A DNA stretch of 64,000 bases. It comes from Halichondria panicea. Lineage: Eukaryota > Porifera > Demospongiae > Suberitida > Halichondriidae. Numbering within the stretch: position 1 is the first letter of the stretch; each line of letters opens with the position of its first letter. Below, piece after piece: positions 45,639 through 57,799 of the stretch. The DNA is taken from contig NC_087377.1 in NCBI RefSeq assembly GCF_963675165.1, positions 11,518,632-11,582,631 on the forward strand. The letters are read 5' to 3'. Below the pieces are notes generated by a model. It was given only the letters and a program-made list of their open reading frames with translations, did not search any database and was not told the DNA's origin. Position numbers and translations under genes: made by a program.

Positions 45639-45856
45639 ACCGTATTACTAGAATATTTTGCGGGTGAAAAACCTTTGCGAATGAGCCAAATCAGCAGAAA
45701 ATTTGACCCTTTGCGATCTAACTATTGCGTTCTGGCAAGGATTGTGTGTATTTACTAGTAATAATTTAGGTTTTGCGGATTTTATTGTTGCGAATTGATC
45801 AACCCTCGCAAAGTTCGCAAATGTTTGATGCTCGCAAAACATTCTAGTAATACGGT
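45639..45856. mobile_element. 218-bp MITE, ACCGTATTACTAGAAT ends
   Basis: ACCGTATTACTAGAATATTTTG and AAAACATTCTAGTAATACGGT are inverted ends. The interior has further inverted words (TTTGCGAA / TTCGCAAA). Non-coding. Confidence 0.85.
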
Positions 45857-46309
45857 ATAATTATATTGTTACGTTATTATTGTTGATTGCAATTGTTGAC
45901 AGAATTGAATTCCACACAGTCATTATAGGAGAGAAGCTGAATGGAAACAGAAGCCTATCTGATGGCTTGATAAATAATCTTCAACGATACTGAAGCAACT
46001 ACGTACATGTTATTTAAATGGCCTGTAGCCAAACAGTGGGAGCAAACCTTTGTCAAAGGCACAGAGTAAGAGAGAATTTAAGCACAGACAGAAGTATAGC
46101 ACAGACAGTATAGTATCTAAACAAGCAAAAAGTTTATATCTATTTTTTTATAATTAACTGAGAAGAAAATTAAGACTTGTGTTCATTACAAGTGCTAGTG
46201 CATTTTTGGCCTGGACGTTATCAAGCAAGGACATCAATGCACTGAACTTATAGTGATTCGTGTACGCATGTCGATGACACAATGAGTATCCATTTATCAG
46301 CCATCTCAC

Positions 46310-47004
46310 CAGTTTGAGCAGTGTCTCCAGGAGGTTGATGTGTTGAGGTTAGTGTTTGTGTTGTAGTGTCTCAGCACAGAGGGGGAGGAAGGAGGACACT
46401 CGGTCACCACACCCACTCACACCACTCATCTCTCCAAGCAGGAGATTGAAACTGGAGGGGGGGGGCTACAAGATTAGAACTGCTATTATGTATAACTCTA
46501 CAGTTAATGCCTCTATTTACATCCACAACACATTCATAAGCTCACTTGAGAATTCTCTTGTGTACACTGGCCCACATTTATCTACCACAACATCTACAAA
46601 TTTAAACCACGTACCCTTATCACAAACACCTTTGTACATAAGCTAGCATACCTTCATCCCATGCCCCATAAAGCTATAAAGCTCCATACATCGTCACGGA
46701 AACACTACAACAGTATGCTCACCAGTCGTCCCACATATGGTTTCAGACAATCTTTGTTCACCTGTGTGTGTGCGCGTGTGTGTGGGGGGGGTAGGTGGTT
46801 GAATTGTTGAGCTGTTGAGCTGTAATGTTTAAACATAATTATGTGTGCTACTGAACACATGATACCGTACTTTAGGGGATAGCTTACACAAGCATTATCA
46901 CATGATCACCGACTCACCTTAGTGCCCAGCTCTGCAGTACAGATGCAGGCTGACTCTCTCACTGCATGGTTGGCCGCCTGGCTCTGGGAGATGTAGAAGT
47001 CCAC
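46310..47004 (-). pseudogene. HEAT-like minus-strand exon set, copy e (direct duplicate of copy d)
   Basis: Blocks in minus order are 47004-46918 (87 nt, open, SQAANHAVRESACICTAEL type), 46761-46723 (39 nt, VNKDCLKPYVGRL, open) and 46451-46310 (142 nt). The whole stretch 46180-47215 is a direct copy of about 41600-42745, with identical flanking words such as GGTAACAACACAGCTCCATC. The short GT tract at 46762-46790 is the contracted counterpart of the 165-bp tract in copy d. Confidence 0.5.
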
Positions 47005-47052
47005 CTGCACACACATCAACATCACAACAAGATTGAGACTGTTGCAATAACA

Positions 47053-47573
47053 TACCATAGTTAACTGTCGAACCGCCCACCTGTTTTGATAGCTACATTT
47101 AGGCTAAACAAGGGGTGGGCGGATATTTACTTATGTGGCTACCGAACCGTGCAAGCACCCATCCAAGAGAGTTATGCTGGTAACAACACAGCTCCATCTT
47201 CTGTACAGTTACAGATCACAGAAGACACTCTGCCACAAGAGAGAAAGGGGCCTGAGCTGGAAGTAGACCGTGTGTTGGTGTTCAGAGGAAACAATCTGAT
47301 TTTGAACGCTTGATGTCTCTTCTAGGGATACATTTAACAAAGATAGGTCTATAGCTTAAGTTTAAAGTCTTGTTTTGTGCATGTTTCTGAGCTATCTAGC
47401 TATTTAATAGCTGCACAGTTAAAATCTTGCATCATGTTGACCTTTGACCCACTTATATGCATACGCAATAGAGGGCGCTTCTACGATTGCAATTAGGCCT
47501 CTACACGACTTTCAGGCAAACGTAGGGGGTGGGCGGTTATTTGATATGGGAAGTTCGACAGTTAACTACGGTA
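47053..47573. mobile_element. 521-bp inverted-repeat element, TACCATAGTTAACTGTCGAA ends
   Basis: The left TACCATAGTTAACTGTCGAA-CCGCCCAC and the right GTGGGCGG...TTCGACAGTTAACTACGGTA are inverted copies. Inside is an open frame of about 75 codons (SSVQLQITEDTLPQERKG, VDRVLVFRGNNL) with no family signature. The copy at 42592-42745 has lost its right half. Confidence 0.75.
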
Positions 47574-47954
47574 CTAGAATTGTTCCATTTAAAAACTATG
47601 AAAATTGAAAATTATGAGCTAACCTACTACTAATTAAATGATTGTACTTTCAGAATCGATCCTAAAATACAACATTTGACCCGCCAAAGAGTGTCGTTTT
47701 AACTACGTCCATGGAAACACTCTATCGTATAGCCGGTAATTTACGGGGTTCAAAACATTCGTAGTTGAGCAATATTAACAATTCGTGGGATATATTTTCA
47801 TGGTTCTGGGATATGTAAGTCTACCTGCACAGACACATCAACATCACAACAACAAGTACCTTAATTCAGTTATTGCAATAATGATAGAGCTAATTTAAAA
47901 AATTTTTGCTGCAGAAATACATTGTCCACATTTGTGTTCTAATCACCCACTCAC

Positions 47955-48925
47955 TACTGTGGATGTGCTGCTCTACCAGCTGCACTCTCCTGGTCTGTGT
48001 GACCACCCTCCAGGTTTCCTGAGAGTAGAGCCTCACACCCTCAGCCACATAGTACCTGAGGGGGAGGGAGAGATAGTGAAATACAATAAACAAAGAACCT
48101 TCAGAGAAAAGGGATACTGTAATAATAAGGAAAGTGCTTCCGTCCCAGAAATGTTTTACTCAAACTATATCCTCCGAACAAAAGGAAAATCTTTCTATTA
48201 TATCAACTGCTGTAAATACCATCATTATATAATAAGCAATATAGGCAGTACGAAGGGTTTGTAAATGGTAAGCATCAGTCAACCGATATGCACATTCTGT
48301 ACTCGGGTGGTAAAGACTTCAGAATGGATAAGCAACAATCACACTGAGCCCAAACAGACGGTAAAGACCCACTATACAATAAACATTACAGTTAAGGGTC
48401 ACAGCTCCGATAACTGTACGTGTGTGTGTGTGGGGGGGGGGAAGGGGGATTAACTCAGTCAATGGATAACAACTTATTATGAAGCAAGGGAAGATTCATG
48501 CATGCATATGAACTACTGTGATTGCTTACGTATAGATGTTGTTAAAATGAATAGCTGAAAAACAGCTAGTGTGCGACTTCACAGTTGCACTAGGTATCTA
48601 ATCCTCAAAGCTATCTATCTTGGTGGCTATAAAACTATGTTGCTTGGAATGTATCTCAACTTTTCAAGGCATTGTCCGGATATTTAGTAAAATTAAAGCA
48701 TCTGAGTGTCCGCTGTATCAGAACAAAGAAAATTGCCTAGAAAAGTGTCCGGGATAATTAGAAATGTACGATAAAATAGGTACTCTTTACCACTAGATCT
48801 ACCACATGCCAATATCTGATGCATACTCACCAGCCTCACAGATAGTGTCGGGAAATCTGTTGCCAGTTGCTCCTCTCCGATCTTATGGTCTCCCATCTCC
48901 CTCGCATGTTGGTCGTCCAGAGCAA
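47955..48925 (-). pseudogene. HEAT-like minus-strand exon set, copy e (5' part)
   Basis: At 48925-48831 a 95-nt exon is open: ALDDQHAREMGDHKIGEEQL then ATDFPTLSVRL, ending at CTG|GTGAGT. At 48055-47955 is the YYVAEGVRLYSQETWRVVTQ exon, two bases shorter than at 29265-29367, so out of frame at its end. With the blocks at 46310-47004 this is the longest recognisable exon order of the former gene. The intron between contains the repeat block shared with 29370-29800 (AAACAGACGGTAAAGACCCA). Confidence 0.5.
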
Positions 48926-48931
48926 CTTTTC

Positions 48932-50561
48932 ATCATCCCACTGGGACTATAGTAGCATAGATAGTAGAGGGGAGGGATTGGAAACATCTCAGGTGACCAA
49001 TGTATTGCCCTAAAGAATTCTGATACCATGCGTGTTGCATTCCGCAAGTATTGATTGCGATTGATTGCGAGCCAGATGCAAAGACAAAAGAGAAGAAACT
49101 GAAGAAAACTGCAGTAAGCACTGGCAGAGCTAGTATGTATGTACATTATCCATAGTAAATGTATGGTTTACATCATTTACCTGATTTATTTGATCATTAG
49201 AGGTCCATGTAGCACTATTTTACATGTATTTAGCTGGGAATTTGAAGGTATGAAACTTTGTGGGGGGATATCTTGAGCTAGGAAGTAGCCATGGTTGCTT
49301 GAGAGTGATCACAGTGTAGAGGAAGCATTGAAATATGCCTAAGGCATAGCTAAGTTGAGAATTATGCTGTTTATTTTTGAATATTAACATAAAAGTGTGA
49401 AAAGAAGAATTTGTAAGTACATTTGTTTGCGGGGGAGTTGCTGGTTAACAATACATTGTACATCACTATTGTTTAGGTCTACATATTGCCTAATGATCCC
49501 GATGTGCCTTGAGAAAAGTTTTTCCTTGCTAACCTGTATAGTTTTGGAAATATGCTAATTCAAACTTACCCGTAAATTGCTTTCCCAGGGTACTCAGAAC
49601 ATCTGAGGATCTGCCAAGACACTTTAGAAAAGTTCGGCATGCCAATGACAGAGGGAAGGGACACTGTTATTCATTACGATTGGTCGTGCAAAAGCTGTGT
49701 AGTGACCTGATGACGGAAATACACCACTACCTAATCGTCGTCAGACTTACAAAAATTATGTTTTATGTTTGTAAACATCATCATTTCTCCATGCATCCTT
49801 TGTGATTGTGTGTATCATGTGTATCATAATGTTAAGAAATAAGTATGTATGCAGTCTATATGATCATGAGCTGTGCCTAGTACTATAGTTTTTTGTGAGT
49901 GCATGTCTTGTTCTTTGAAAGTTTGTTAAGGTCTTTAATAGGATGTGTAATTCTTCAATGCAACAGAGAAAAATCTCATTCTGATGTACAGCAACCAAAG
50001 AAACTAGTTCAGATCTATGTATGTAGTAGCTAGTAGCTACTATGGGCCAGAGACAGCTAGCTAGCTATCTGTTCACTCTCTTTTGGCCCCAATTAAATTA
50101 ACTTCCTGTCTATTTCCGGTGCGACACGCATGGGCCACGTGAAATCCCTGTGTTTCCAATCCCTCTCCTCTACTATCTATGATAGTAGTCTAGTCAATCA
50201 CAGCATCAGTCTAGTCAAGGAGCTGAGACAAAACAGATGGTAAAGATCCACTACACAATAAACACCAACTGAGACAATGATGATCTGATAAAGGGTCACA
50301 ACCATTAATTTGATGGACGTAAGACTTGTAGTATTTCTGAGCACAATTATACACAGCATAACTTAATAATAGGCGGCAAAACCATCAAGAATAGGAAGTA
50401 AAACCTATAAGGCTGGCAGAGTGTTGTCGGGTTTTGTATCAAAACAGCAGGAATTGTAATTAAAAGACCTATGAATATAAAAAGAAGTAAACAACAGGTT
50501 GTCTAGTCAGCAATCACATTGAAATACAACCTTCTAACTGTTAAGAATAATTAATTTTGAG
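48932..50561. other. Spacer upstream of R7, no gene seen
   Basis: AT-rich, with a TAGCTAGCTAGC run near 50065. The last 100 bases resemble the 5' flanks of R6 and R8 (AAAAAGAAGTAAACAACAGG, CAGCAATCACATTGAAA). Nothing else is recognised. Confidence 0.55.
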
Positions 50562-52174
50562 ATGCCACTAATAGAGATAATAAAGCTCATTAGAGTTCTA
50601 CTGATTTGCTTTCTGGCTGGCTTCAGCACTGGTAAGACTGACCATTCAATTATAGATTTCCTTACATTGCTGCATGTTTCATAAAGCACAATATTCAGTG
50701 AGTGTGGAGAGACCATGTCCAATGGAAACAGTCACTTTCACTTGCACTGCTGCTGGAGATTCCTTGAGATGGGTACTGTCAGATGTTACTGACATCGATA
50801 TCCTCTCCTCCTTGGGTCTCAATGTACCACTAATGCAGTCAGGTTACACTGTGACACTGATTGCATTCAATGACACTACATTATACGTCTACTCTGTCAA
50901 GAACATCAGAGAATGGGATCACTGTGTCCTGTGTGGACCCATCTACAACTATAGGATCTTCAACGATCCAATTGGTTGGTGAGTTGCAGTTAGTGTCTCG
51001 TCTATTATCTGTATACAATAAGTTACATAGATCCACCAGGACCACCTTCCACCATCAGACACTCCATTCTGAGCAGCTCTGCCAATAAAGTCAATGTATC
51101 TGTGCAGTGGGACCCTTCTACTGAGACTGGTGGCAGAGATGACCTCACCTACACAGTGACCATCTCACCTCCGACCCAGCTCTCTGCTACTGTCCTCACA
51201 TCCACCTCTGTCCCTGTGACTGCTCAATACAATGTGGACTACACTGTCAGTGTTGTGGCTACCAACTGTGCTGGGAACAGTGCCACTGCTGAGTACAGGT
51301 TTAGGATTGGTAAGTTGACAGCATCATTTGTACAAACATTATCAATTGAGTTTCATGCAGGCGGTTGTTCTGTTTTGACCAACCCCATGAATGGAGAATT
51401 TGGACCAGTCATTAGCAGATTGCCAGGATCCACAGTAACTATCCAGTGTGACGCTGGGTATGTGTCTCCTATTACAATGGTCACATGTGAGGGCAGCACA
51501 TTGATATGGATTCCAGACCCTGAGGCTATTGTGTGTACAATACCTACTAGTACTCCCACAACTCGTGAGTTTATATTTCTTTTAACAGTATATGTAATTC
51601 TTTATTACACAGCCCCTCCGGATCCAATGAGCTGCACAGCTCCACTACCACCACCATGGAATGGCACCATCATTGGTGAACATTCAGTACCAGCTATTCC
51701 CGGTACACAAGTGACCTTCAAGTGTGACGACGGACTGTTCCTTGAGGGCATAATGACTGCTACCTGTCTAGCTACAGGAGAGTGGGGCAGAAACACAGAA
51801 AAGATCGTCTGCAAAGGCAAGTATATGAATACATGCACTTGTAATCACATTTCTGTTTTGAATAACCACCACTTGAACCAACTACAGCTGCTTGTAATTG
51901 TAATTCCGCCAGCCTATCTGATGGGAGTCGATTTGATGCAGCTGTCTCCATCAGCGTGGTTGTCACAGCAATTGTATTCACAGTCATTGGATTGTTGATG
52001 GGACTCTTAATAATGTATTTGTTCATGCATAAGAAGGCAGTGTACACTCTAGCAGCTAAAGAGCAAGCTAACGTTGGACCCATTGCACCTGCTGGTCCTG
52101 TTTATGAGGAGGTGTCACCCAAAGAGAATATTGAACTGAACACTAACCAGGCGTACGGACCAGTAGGATTGTGA
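50562..52174 (+). pseudogene. R7: Ig-FN3-CCPx2 receptor with a frameshift in the Ig exon
   Basis: Exons are 50562-50631 (signal, ICFLAGFST end), 50687-50978 (Ig), 51031-51309 (FN3), 51361-51564 and 51613-51816 (CCPs, the second ending at a GC donor AAAG|GCAAGT), 51888-52174 (membrane, tail). The Ig exon has one extra base near 50885 (TTATACGTCTACT where relatives read TTAACATCTACT), so the frame leaves the Ig fold before the second cysteine and meets a stop formed across the exon join (TG|A). Everything downstream is open and well kept (LSDGSRFDAAVSISVVVTA, YEEVSPKE, AYGPVGL), so the damage looks recent or is a sequencing error. Confidence 0.75.
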
Positions 52175-52996
52175 AACTTCTGTTAATTCTCATCAACAGT
52201 TAATTAATGTAGATGTACATGTAGACAATTAATATAGCACTACATCCATTCATTATCAACTATACAATGTAAACGATAATTATACATGTTTTGTATCAAA
52301 AGAAGTAAATTCAAAGAAGTTATAATAATAATAATTATGCAGTTCAATAATTATAATAATTATGTATACAATGTAAACAATAAAAGCATGTGGCATAAAG
52401 AATAATTAGGCAGCTGTTATAACAGACACTGTTTAGTGTTTACGATGGGGTTTAAGAAGTCTCAGAATCAGAGCTGCTGTATTATTTATATAGCATCCAG
52501 TGCAGTAAGGGTGGTACAACAAGTGCTTGGGGTGATAGATACTATAGTAATGCGTGCGCAGTCTCTCTACATGGCTTCTATATATAGAAACCGTGACTAC
52601 AATAAAAGCAAACATAAAGAAAAAGCTACATGTATGAATGCTATGTCAAACCTTTAAACATGCAACCATGCATTAAAACAGCCACTCCCACTCTCTATAA
52701 TTATGTCGTACACGATTACCACCTCTGAGGCACTTCTCACATGTAAATCATATAGACATGCATATCGATAGTACAACATACATCACTAAAGTAACTTTAA
52801 TTTATGAGCATAGGGTCACCAGAGGACGTCTGACATGCGTACGAATAATTACAAGTGCTATAGTGTATTTTTTGGATAACGCAATGACATCAATGCACTG
52901 AACTTATAGTGTTTTGTGCACGCATGTCAGACCTCCTCTGCATGGGGTTATACTGAATGATATAAAGAGTATCCTTTATTCACCCATGCATCTCAC
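52175..52996. other. R7 3' flank, no gene seen
   Basis: It shares TCATCAACAGTTAATTAATG and the block around GCAGCTGTTATAACAGACACTG with the R4 3' flank at 25930-26210. Confidence 0.6.
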
Positions 52997-53140
52997 CAGT
53001 TTGAGCAGTGTCTCCAGGAGGTTGATGTGTTGAGGGTATAGTGTCTGTGTTGTAGTGTCTCAGCACAGAGGGGGAGGAGGGAGAACACTCGGTCCCCACA
53101 CCCACTCACACCACTCCGCTCTTCAAGGAGGAGATTGAAA
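52997..53140 (-). pseudogene. HEAT-like exon remnant, copy f
   Basis: A single block of 144 nt corresponds to the 141-nt exon at 22571-22711 (CTCAGCACAGAGGGGGAGGA on the plus strand). It has an inserted TA in GAGGGTATAGTGTCTG and other changes, so it is out of frame. No companion exons are found nearby. Confidence 0.5.
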
Positions 53141-53546
53141 CTGGAAGGGGTTTAAAAGATTAGATTTGGTTAAAACTGCTATATATATTCCTGGTGTTTA
53201 GCGAGCCCCAACTAGCTATCTGTCCTACCCTTGTCAAGAAGTGTCTATGTAGATCTAGTATAAAATCAGTGCGCCCTCAAGGCAAGGGAGTTTATGAGGA
53301 ATGTGCTCTATATATAGGGCTGGGGTTTATGGTAGTAAACCCCACCCAGTTGCTATGATACAGACCCCAAGTGGGGTATAATAATAGGTGTATTATACAT
53401 GTATACTAAGAGAGAGGATGAACAATATAAGAAGGCTATAGGCTTATAACAAATTATGATAACGCAGTAATTTTTTATTCTAGAATAATGGCGAAAAATA
53501 TTTGGTGCTATAATGACAGGCCTATATATAAGATGCATATAATTAT

Positions 53547-54142
53547 TGTGTACACTGTATGGTGATGTTGGTGTGTACACTGTATGGTGATGTTGGTGCA
53601 TGTGTACACTATATGGTGACGTTGGTGTGTACACTGTATGGTGATGTTGGTGTGTACACTGTATGGTGATGTTGGTGTGTGTACACTGTATGGTGATGTT
53701 GGTGTGTACACTGTATGGTGATGTTGGTGTGTATACTATATGGTGATGTTGGTGTGTACACTGTATGGTGATGTTGGTGTGTACACTGTATGGTGATGTT
53801 GGTGTGTACACTGTATGGTGATGTTGGTGTGTACACTGTATGGTGATGTTGGTGTGTACACTGTATGGTGATGTTGGTGTGTACACTGTATGGTGATGTT
53901 AGTGTGTACACTGTGTGGTGATGTTAGTGGGTACACTGTATAGTGATGTTGGTGTGTACACTGTGTGGTGATGTTAGTGGGTACACTGTATGGTGATGTT
54001 AGTGTGTGTACACTGTATGGTGATGTTAGTGGGTACACTGTATGGTGATGTTGGTGTGTACACTGTATGGTGATGTTGGTGTGTACACTGTATGCATGGT
54101 GATGTTAGTGTATACACTGTAGGGTGATATCGGTGTGTGTAC
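53547..54142. repeat. 25-bp minisatellite, about 24 copies
   Basis: The unit TGTACACTGTATGGTGATGT plus TGGTG repeats head to tail, with single-base variants (GTTAGTGGG, ATACTATATGG) and a few 2-4 bp insertions. It ends about 200 bp upstream of the R8 signal exon. On the minus strand all three frames are open through it, giving a 25-residue period (NITIQCTHQHHHTVYTPTSP), which is a by-product of the repeat and not evidence of a protein. Confidence 0.95.
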
Positions 54143-54244
54143 ATAAAAATAAGCTGTTTAAGCAAACTATAGACACTTTCATGGACTGCTTTAACTGTAA
54201 TGAGACGGTGGTTGAAATAATTTTTAAGTTAAAACTTGTAGGCG

Positions 54245-54345
54245 ATTTTCGAAAGTGTAATTAAAAGAAGCTATGAATAAATTATCATAAAGGAAGTAAA
54301 CAAGGTGGTTGTGTAAACCTTCTCACTGTCAAGAAATAATTTGAG
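54245..54345 (+). promoter_or_regulatory. 5' module upstream of R8 (shortened)
   Basis: Only the last part of the module seen before R4, R6 and R9 is kept: AAAGTGTAATTAAAAGAAGC and TTATCATAAAGGAAGTAAAC. The minisatellite stands where the rest would be. Confidence 0.4.
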
Positions 54346-55941
54346 ATGACACTAATAGAGATAATAAAGCTCATTAGAGTTCTTCTGATTTGCTTTCTGG
54401 CTGGATTCAGCACTGGTAAGACTGACCATTCAATTATAGATTTCCTTACATTGCTGCATGTTTCGTAAAGCACAATATTCAGTGAGTGTGGAGAGACCAT
54501 GTCCAATGGAAACAGTCACTTTCACCTGCACTGCTGCTGGAGATTCCTTGATATGGAAACTGTCAGATGTTACTGACATCGAAATCCTCTCCACCTTGAA
54601 TGTACCAGTAATGCGATCAGGTTACACTGTAACACTGATTGCAGCCAATGACACTACATTAACATCTACTCTGTCAAGAACAGCAGAGAATGGGATCACT
54701 GTGTCCTGTGTTGAGCTTAGTATACCTACTCTGACCACTATAGGATCTTCAACAATCCGATTGGTTGGTGAGTTGCAGTTAGTGTCTCGTCAATTGTCTG
54801 TATACACTAAGTTACATAGATCCACCAGGACCACCTTCCACAATAAGACACTCCATTCTGAGCAGCTCAGCTAATGAAGTCAGCGTATCTGTGCAGTGGG
54901 ACCCTCCAACTGAGATTGGTGGTAGAGATGACCTCACCTACACAGTGACCGTCTCACCTCCGGCCCAGCTCTCTGCTACTGTCCTCACATCCACCTCTGT
55001 CACTGTGACTGTTCAATACAATGTGGACTACACTGTCAGTGTTGTGGCTACCAATTGTGCTGGGAACAGTACAACTGCTGACTACAACTTTAGGATTGGT
55101 GAGTATTATTATTTTGACACAAATTGTCAACTCCTTCTCAGGTAAATGTCCTGTGTTGACCAACCCCATGAATGGAGCCTTTGGACCAGTCTCCAGCAGA
55201 TTATCAGGATCCACAGTAACCGTCCAGTGTGACACTGGGTATGTATCTGCTGTTACAATGGTGACATGTGAGGGTACACTGATGTGGAGTCCAGACCCTG
55301 AGGCTATTGAGTGTAGATTACTAACCACACCTACTCCCACAACTCGTGAGTTAAGCTCTTGGTTGTAGGAAATTAATACAAAATATCTATGTTAATCATT
55401 ACACAGCTCCTCCAATAAACTGCACAGCTTCACTACCCTCACCACGGAATAGCATTATCAGTGATCATTCAGTACCAGCTATTCCCGGTACACAAGTTAC
55501 CCTCCAGTGCGACGATGAACTGTTCCCTGAGGGAATAATGACTGTTACCTGTCTAGCTACAGGAAAGTGGGACGAGGAGATCGTCTGCAGAGGCAAGTGT
55601 ATTCATTACTTGAATGTACACTTGTAATAATACTTCTCTCTTGAACAACCTATACAGCTGCTCCTTTTAGTTGTGCCAGCCTATCTGATGGGAGTCGATT
55701 TGATGCAGCTGTCTCCATCGGCGTTGTTGTCACAGCAGTTGCGTTCACAATCATTGGATTGTTGATAGGTCTCTTGATCATGTATTTGTTCATGCGTAAG
55801 AAGGCAGTATGCTCCCCAGCAGCTAAAGGACAAGCTAATGTTGGACCCACTACACCAGTTGGTCCTGTTTATGAGGAGGTGTCACCCAAAGAGGAGATTG
55901 AACTGAATACTAACCAGGCGTATGGACCAGTAGGATTGTGA
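54346..55941 (+). CDS. R8: Ig-FN3-CCPx2 receptor, intact
   Basis: Exons are 54346-54415 (signal, ending VLLICFLAGFST), 54471-54767 (Ig), 54820-55098 (FN3), 55142-55345 and 55407-55592 (CCPs), 55658-55941 (membrane, tail). All phases agree, giving about 439 residues. The second CCP exon ends in a GC donor (AGAG|GCAAGT) and the third CCP is absent. The Ig exon reads TFTC...LIW...TVSC, then the loop ELSIPTLTT before IGSSTIRLVG. The first CCP ends with MWSPDPEAIEC. The helix includes VVVTAVAFTIIGLLIGLLI; RKK follows. The tail has the SPAAK block, YEEVSPKEEIELNTNQ and AYGPVGL; the first tail tyrosine is replaced by Cys (AVCSP in place of AVYSP). Role as in R2: probable surface receptor. Confidence 0.8.
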
Positions 55942-56691
55942 AACTTCTGTTAATGTGCATGCTCAATCACGATTTTAACAACTGTAAACAGCAACATCTG
56001 TTCATTAAAAGCCACTACATCTTTTGTATTAAAAAAGAAGCTATATTAAACGAGTGGTGCGCTGTGCTAATGCCTCTCGCCATGTTTAGCTTTAGAGTGT
56101 TATAATTATGTCATATAACACTCAAATACAAAGTATACTAATACCTCGTCTATGATCATAATTATAATACGATTATAGAAGAGGTATTTGTATGCTTTGG
56201 ATGCTGTTAAGTTATTATTATGCCTCGGTGTGTATGTGCAAGCAAGGTATACGGCAGTGTGTTTGTGTGTCTGCATGTCTGTCTGTATGTGTGCATGTGT
56301 GTATGTAGACTGCTACAGCTGCTCAAAGATCAATAAGCTGCAAGTAAGAGTTTCTATAGGGTTCTAGTAATGTTTTCATGGATTCTGATTCGTGGATTCC
56401 CAAAATAATGCTTCATTCTCGAGTTATGCCTAATTTTGGAATGCCATTGCAGCCTTTCAGAAAAGTGCATGCATGCGTAGCAAAATTTGTCCATGGAGTG
56501 TTGCTACTCAGTAGTTAGCTCTGTACTAGAACGCCTAGCTATTGGTAGCTGCAAGAGTGAGAAGAGAGCTGCAAGGCTCTATACACTGATGCAGCAGCCA
56601 TAAACTTTGTACTTTTAGCATCCTCTTTAGCAACAATATATTCGGGATTCATATTATATACGTAAAATGGATCAGGATGATAACATCGTTG
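55942..56691. other. R8 3' flank, no gene seen
   Basis: A 56130-56190 stretch has inverted words around ATAATACGATTATAGAAGAGGTA and CCTCGTCTATGATCATAATTAT. Short TGTGTGCATGTGTGTATG repeats occur near 56270. Nothing coding is recognised. Confidence 0.5.
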
Positions 56692-57107
56692 CCATGGTTA
56701 CTGCCTTGTTGCGTACGTTAACTTGCCATTTACTTAAACCAAAGAACGCTGCCTCCAATAATCACTTTCATGGTACAATCTTAGTATCAAAAGAAAGCTC
56801 TTACTACAGTGCAATAGAAACCAAGTGGATATTTAGGGCTGCTATCACGTATTTTGTACAATAGGCAAACAAATCATAAATTTTCACATTTTTTTAGCAT
56901 TTTTTTCAATAAATTTGCTGTAATCAGAGCTAGAATGAGTTCATACCAAATATCCAGATGGTTTCTAGTGGATCTCACTAAAAGCTTTCTTTTGATACCA
57001 ATTATAGCTTTCTAAAACTTGGTATTGGAGGCAGCGTATTCAAAACTATTGTTAAGGTAAGTTGTATTTGGTCACAGTTAACGCACATACCAAGATAGTA
57101 ACCATGG
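56692..57107. mobile_element. About 416-bp inverted-repeat element
   Basis: CCATGGTTACTGCCTTGTTG at the left and AAGATAGTAACCATGG at the right are imperfect inverted copies; further in, AACGCTGCCTCCAATA and TATTGGAGGCAGCGTAT match. The stretches RAAGAAAGCTCTT and AAAAGCTTTCTTTTGATACCA pair as well. Non-coding, MITE-like; a short open frame inside (56667-56864) has no features. Confidence 0.6.
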
Positions 57108-57244
57108 TAATAATGTTATTAGATGAAAGGTATTCCTGTTTACAATACATTTTGTGAAAAATAATGTGTAATTGACGAGATTTTTTACAAAAAATTGTAG
57201 TTTTTAATAGTACACGTTTTCTTCAATTTCAAGAAAAAAACAGC

Positions 57245-57790
57245 CTTAACCTACCTGAGTAAACACTACCTCACCCAGCGACTTGGGCAGGCAACTGTGG
57301 ACAGAGTTAAACACACTCGAAAAGAAGTGAGAGAGAGAATTTCAAGCTGGAGAAGGGAACTGAAGGGGGGGGGGGGGTACAATACTTATACTCTGGCCTC
57401 AATTTACATCACACACAAGCTGTACTCAACACTTGAACACTTGGATCCTTGTGTATCACTAGTGACCACCGGGTACCACATGCACATCTACAAAAGTACT
57501 ATAACATACATCTTTTGTAAATGATCAGTACACCTAATCTACATAACATCAATATACCTTTATCCCATACCCCACTACACCCTCAATCACACAGCATATC
57601 CACACACATCACACACCCTCACTCTTCTCCCACGGCTTGTGGTAGTGTGAGTCCACACATCCTCCCCTCCTCATTTTGGGGGCCAGTGAACCACACGAGT
57701 ACATCTGCTGGTCTGTGTGAGCTGGGTTGTCATGGATACAATGAATCTCCCTAAATACAGCCGTTCCAGGGGATCAATACCAGAGGAGCT
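57245..57790 (-). pseudogene. Remnants of the two exons seen at 20280-21250
   Basis: At 57297-57245 the peptide CPSRWVR is followed by TAG, so the exon is broken. At about 57790-57600 lies the block with HDNPAHTDQQMYSCGS; it is close to the copy at 21090-21250 but free of the hAT insertion in the spacer between. The two blocks with their spacer (GTACTCAACACTTGAACACT) show that 20280-21250 and 57245-57790 are paralogous. Confidence 0.5.
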
Positions 57791-57799
57791 GACAGGGAG

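Noticed and set aside
53353-54165. Long minus-strand open frames with NITIQCTHQHHHTVYT-type repeats
   Set aside because: They are the translation of a 25-bp minisatellite, open in all three frames, with no start context or homology.
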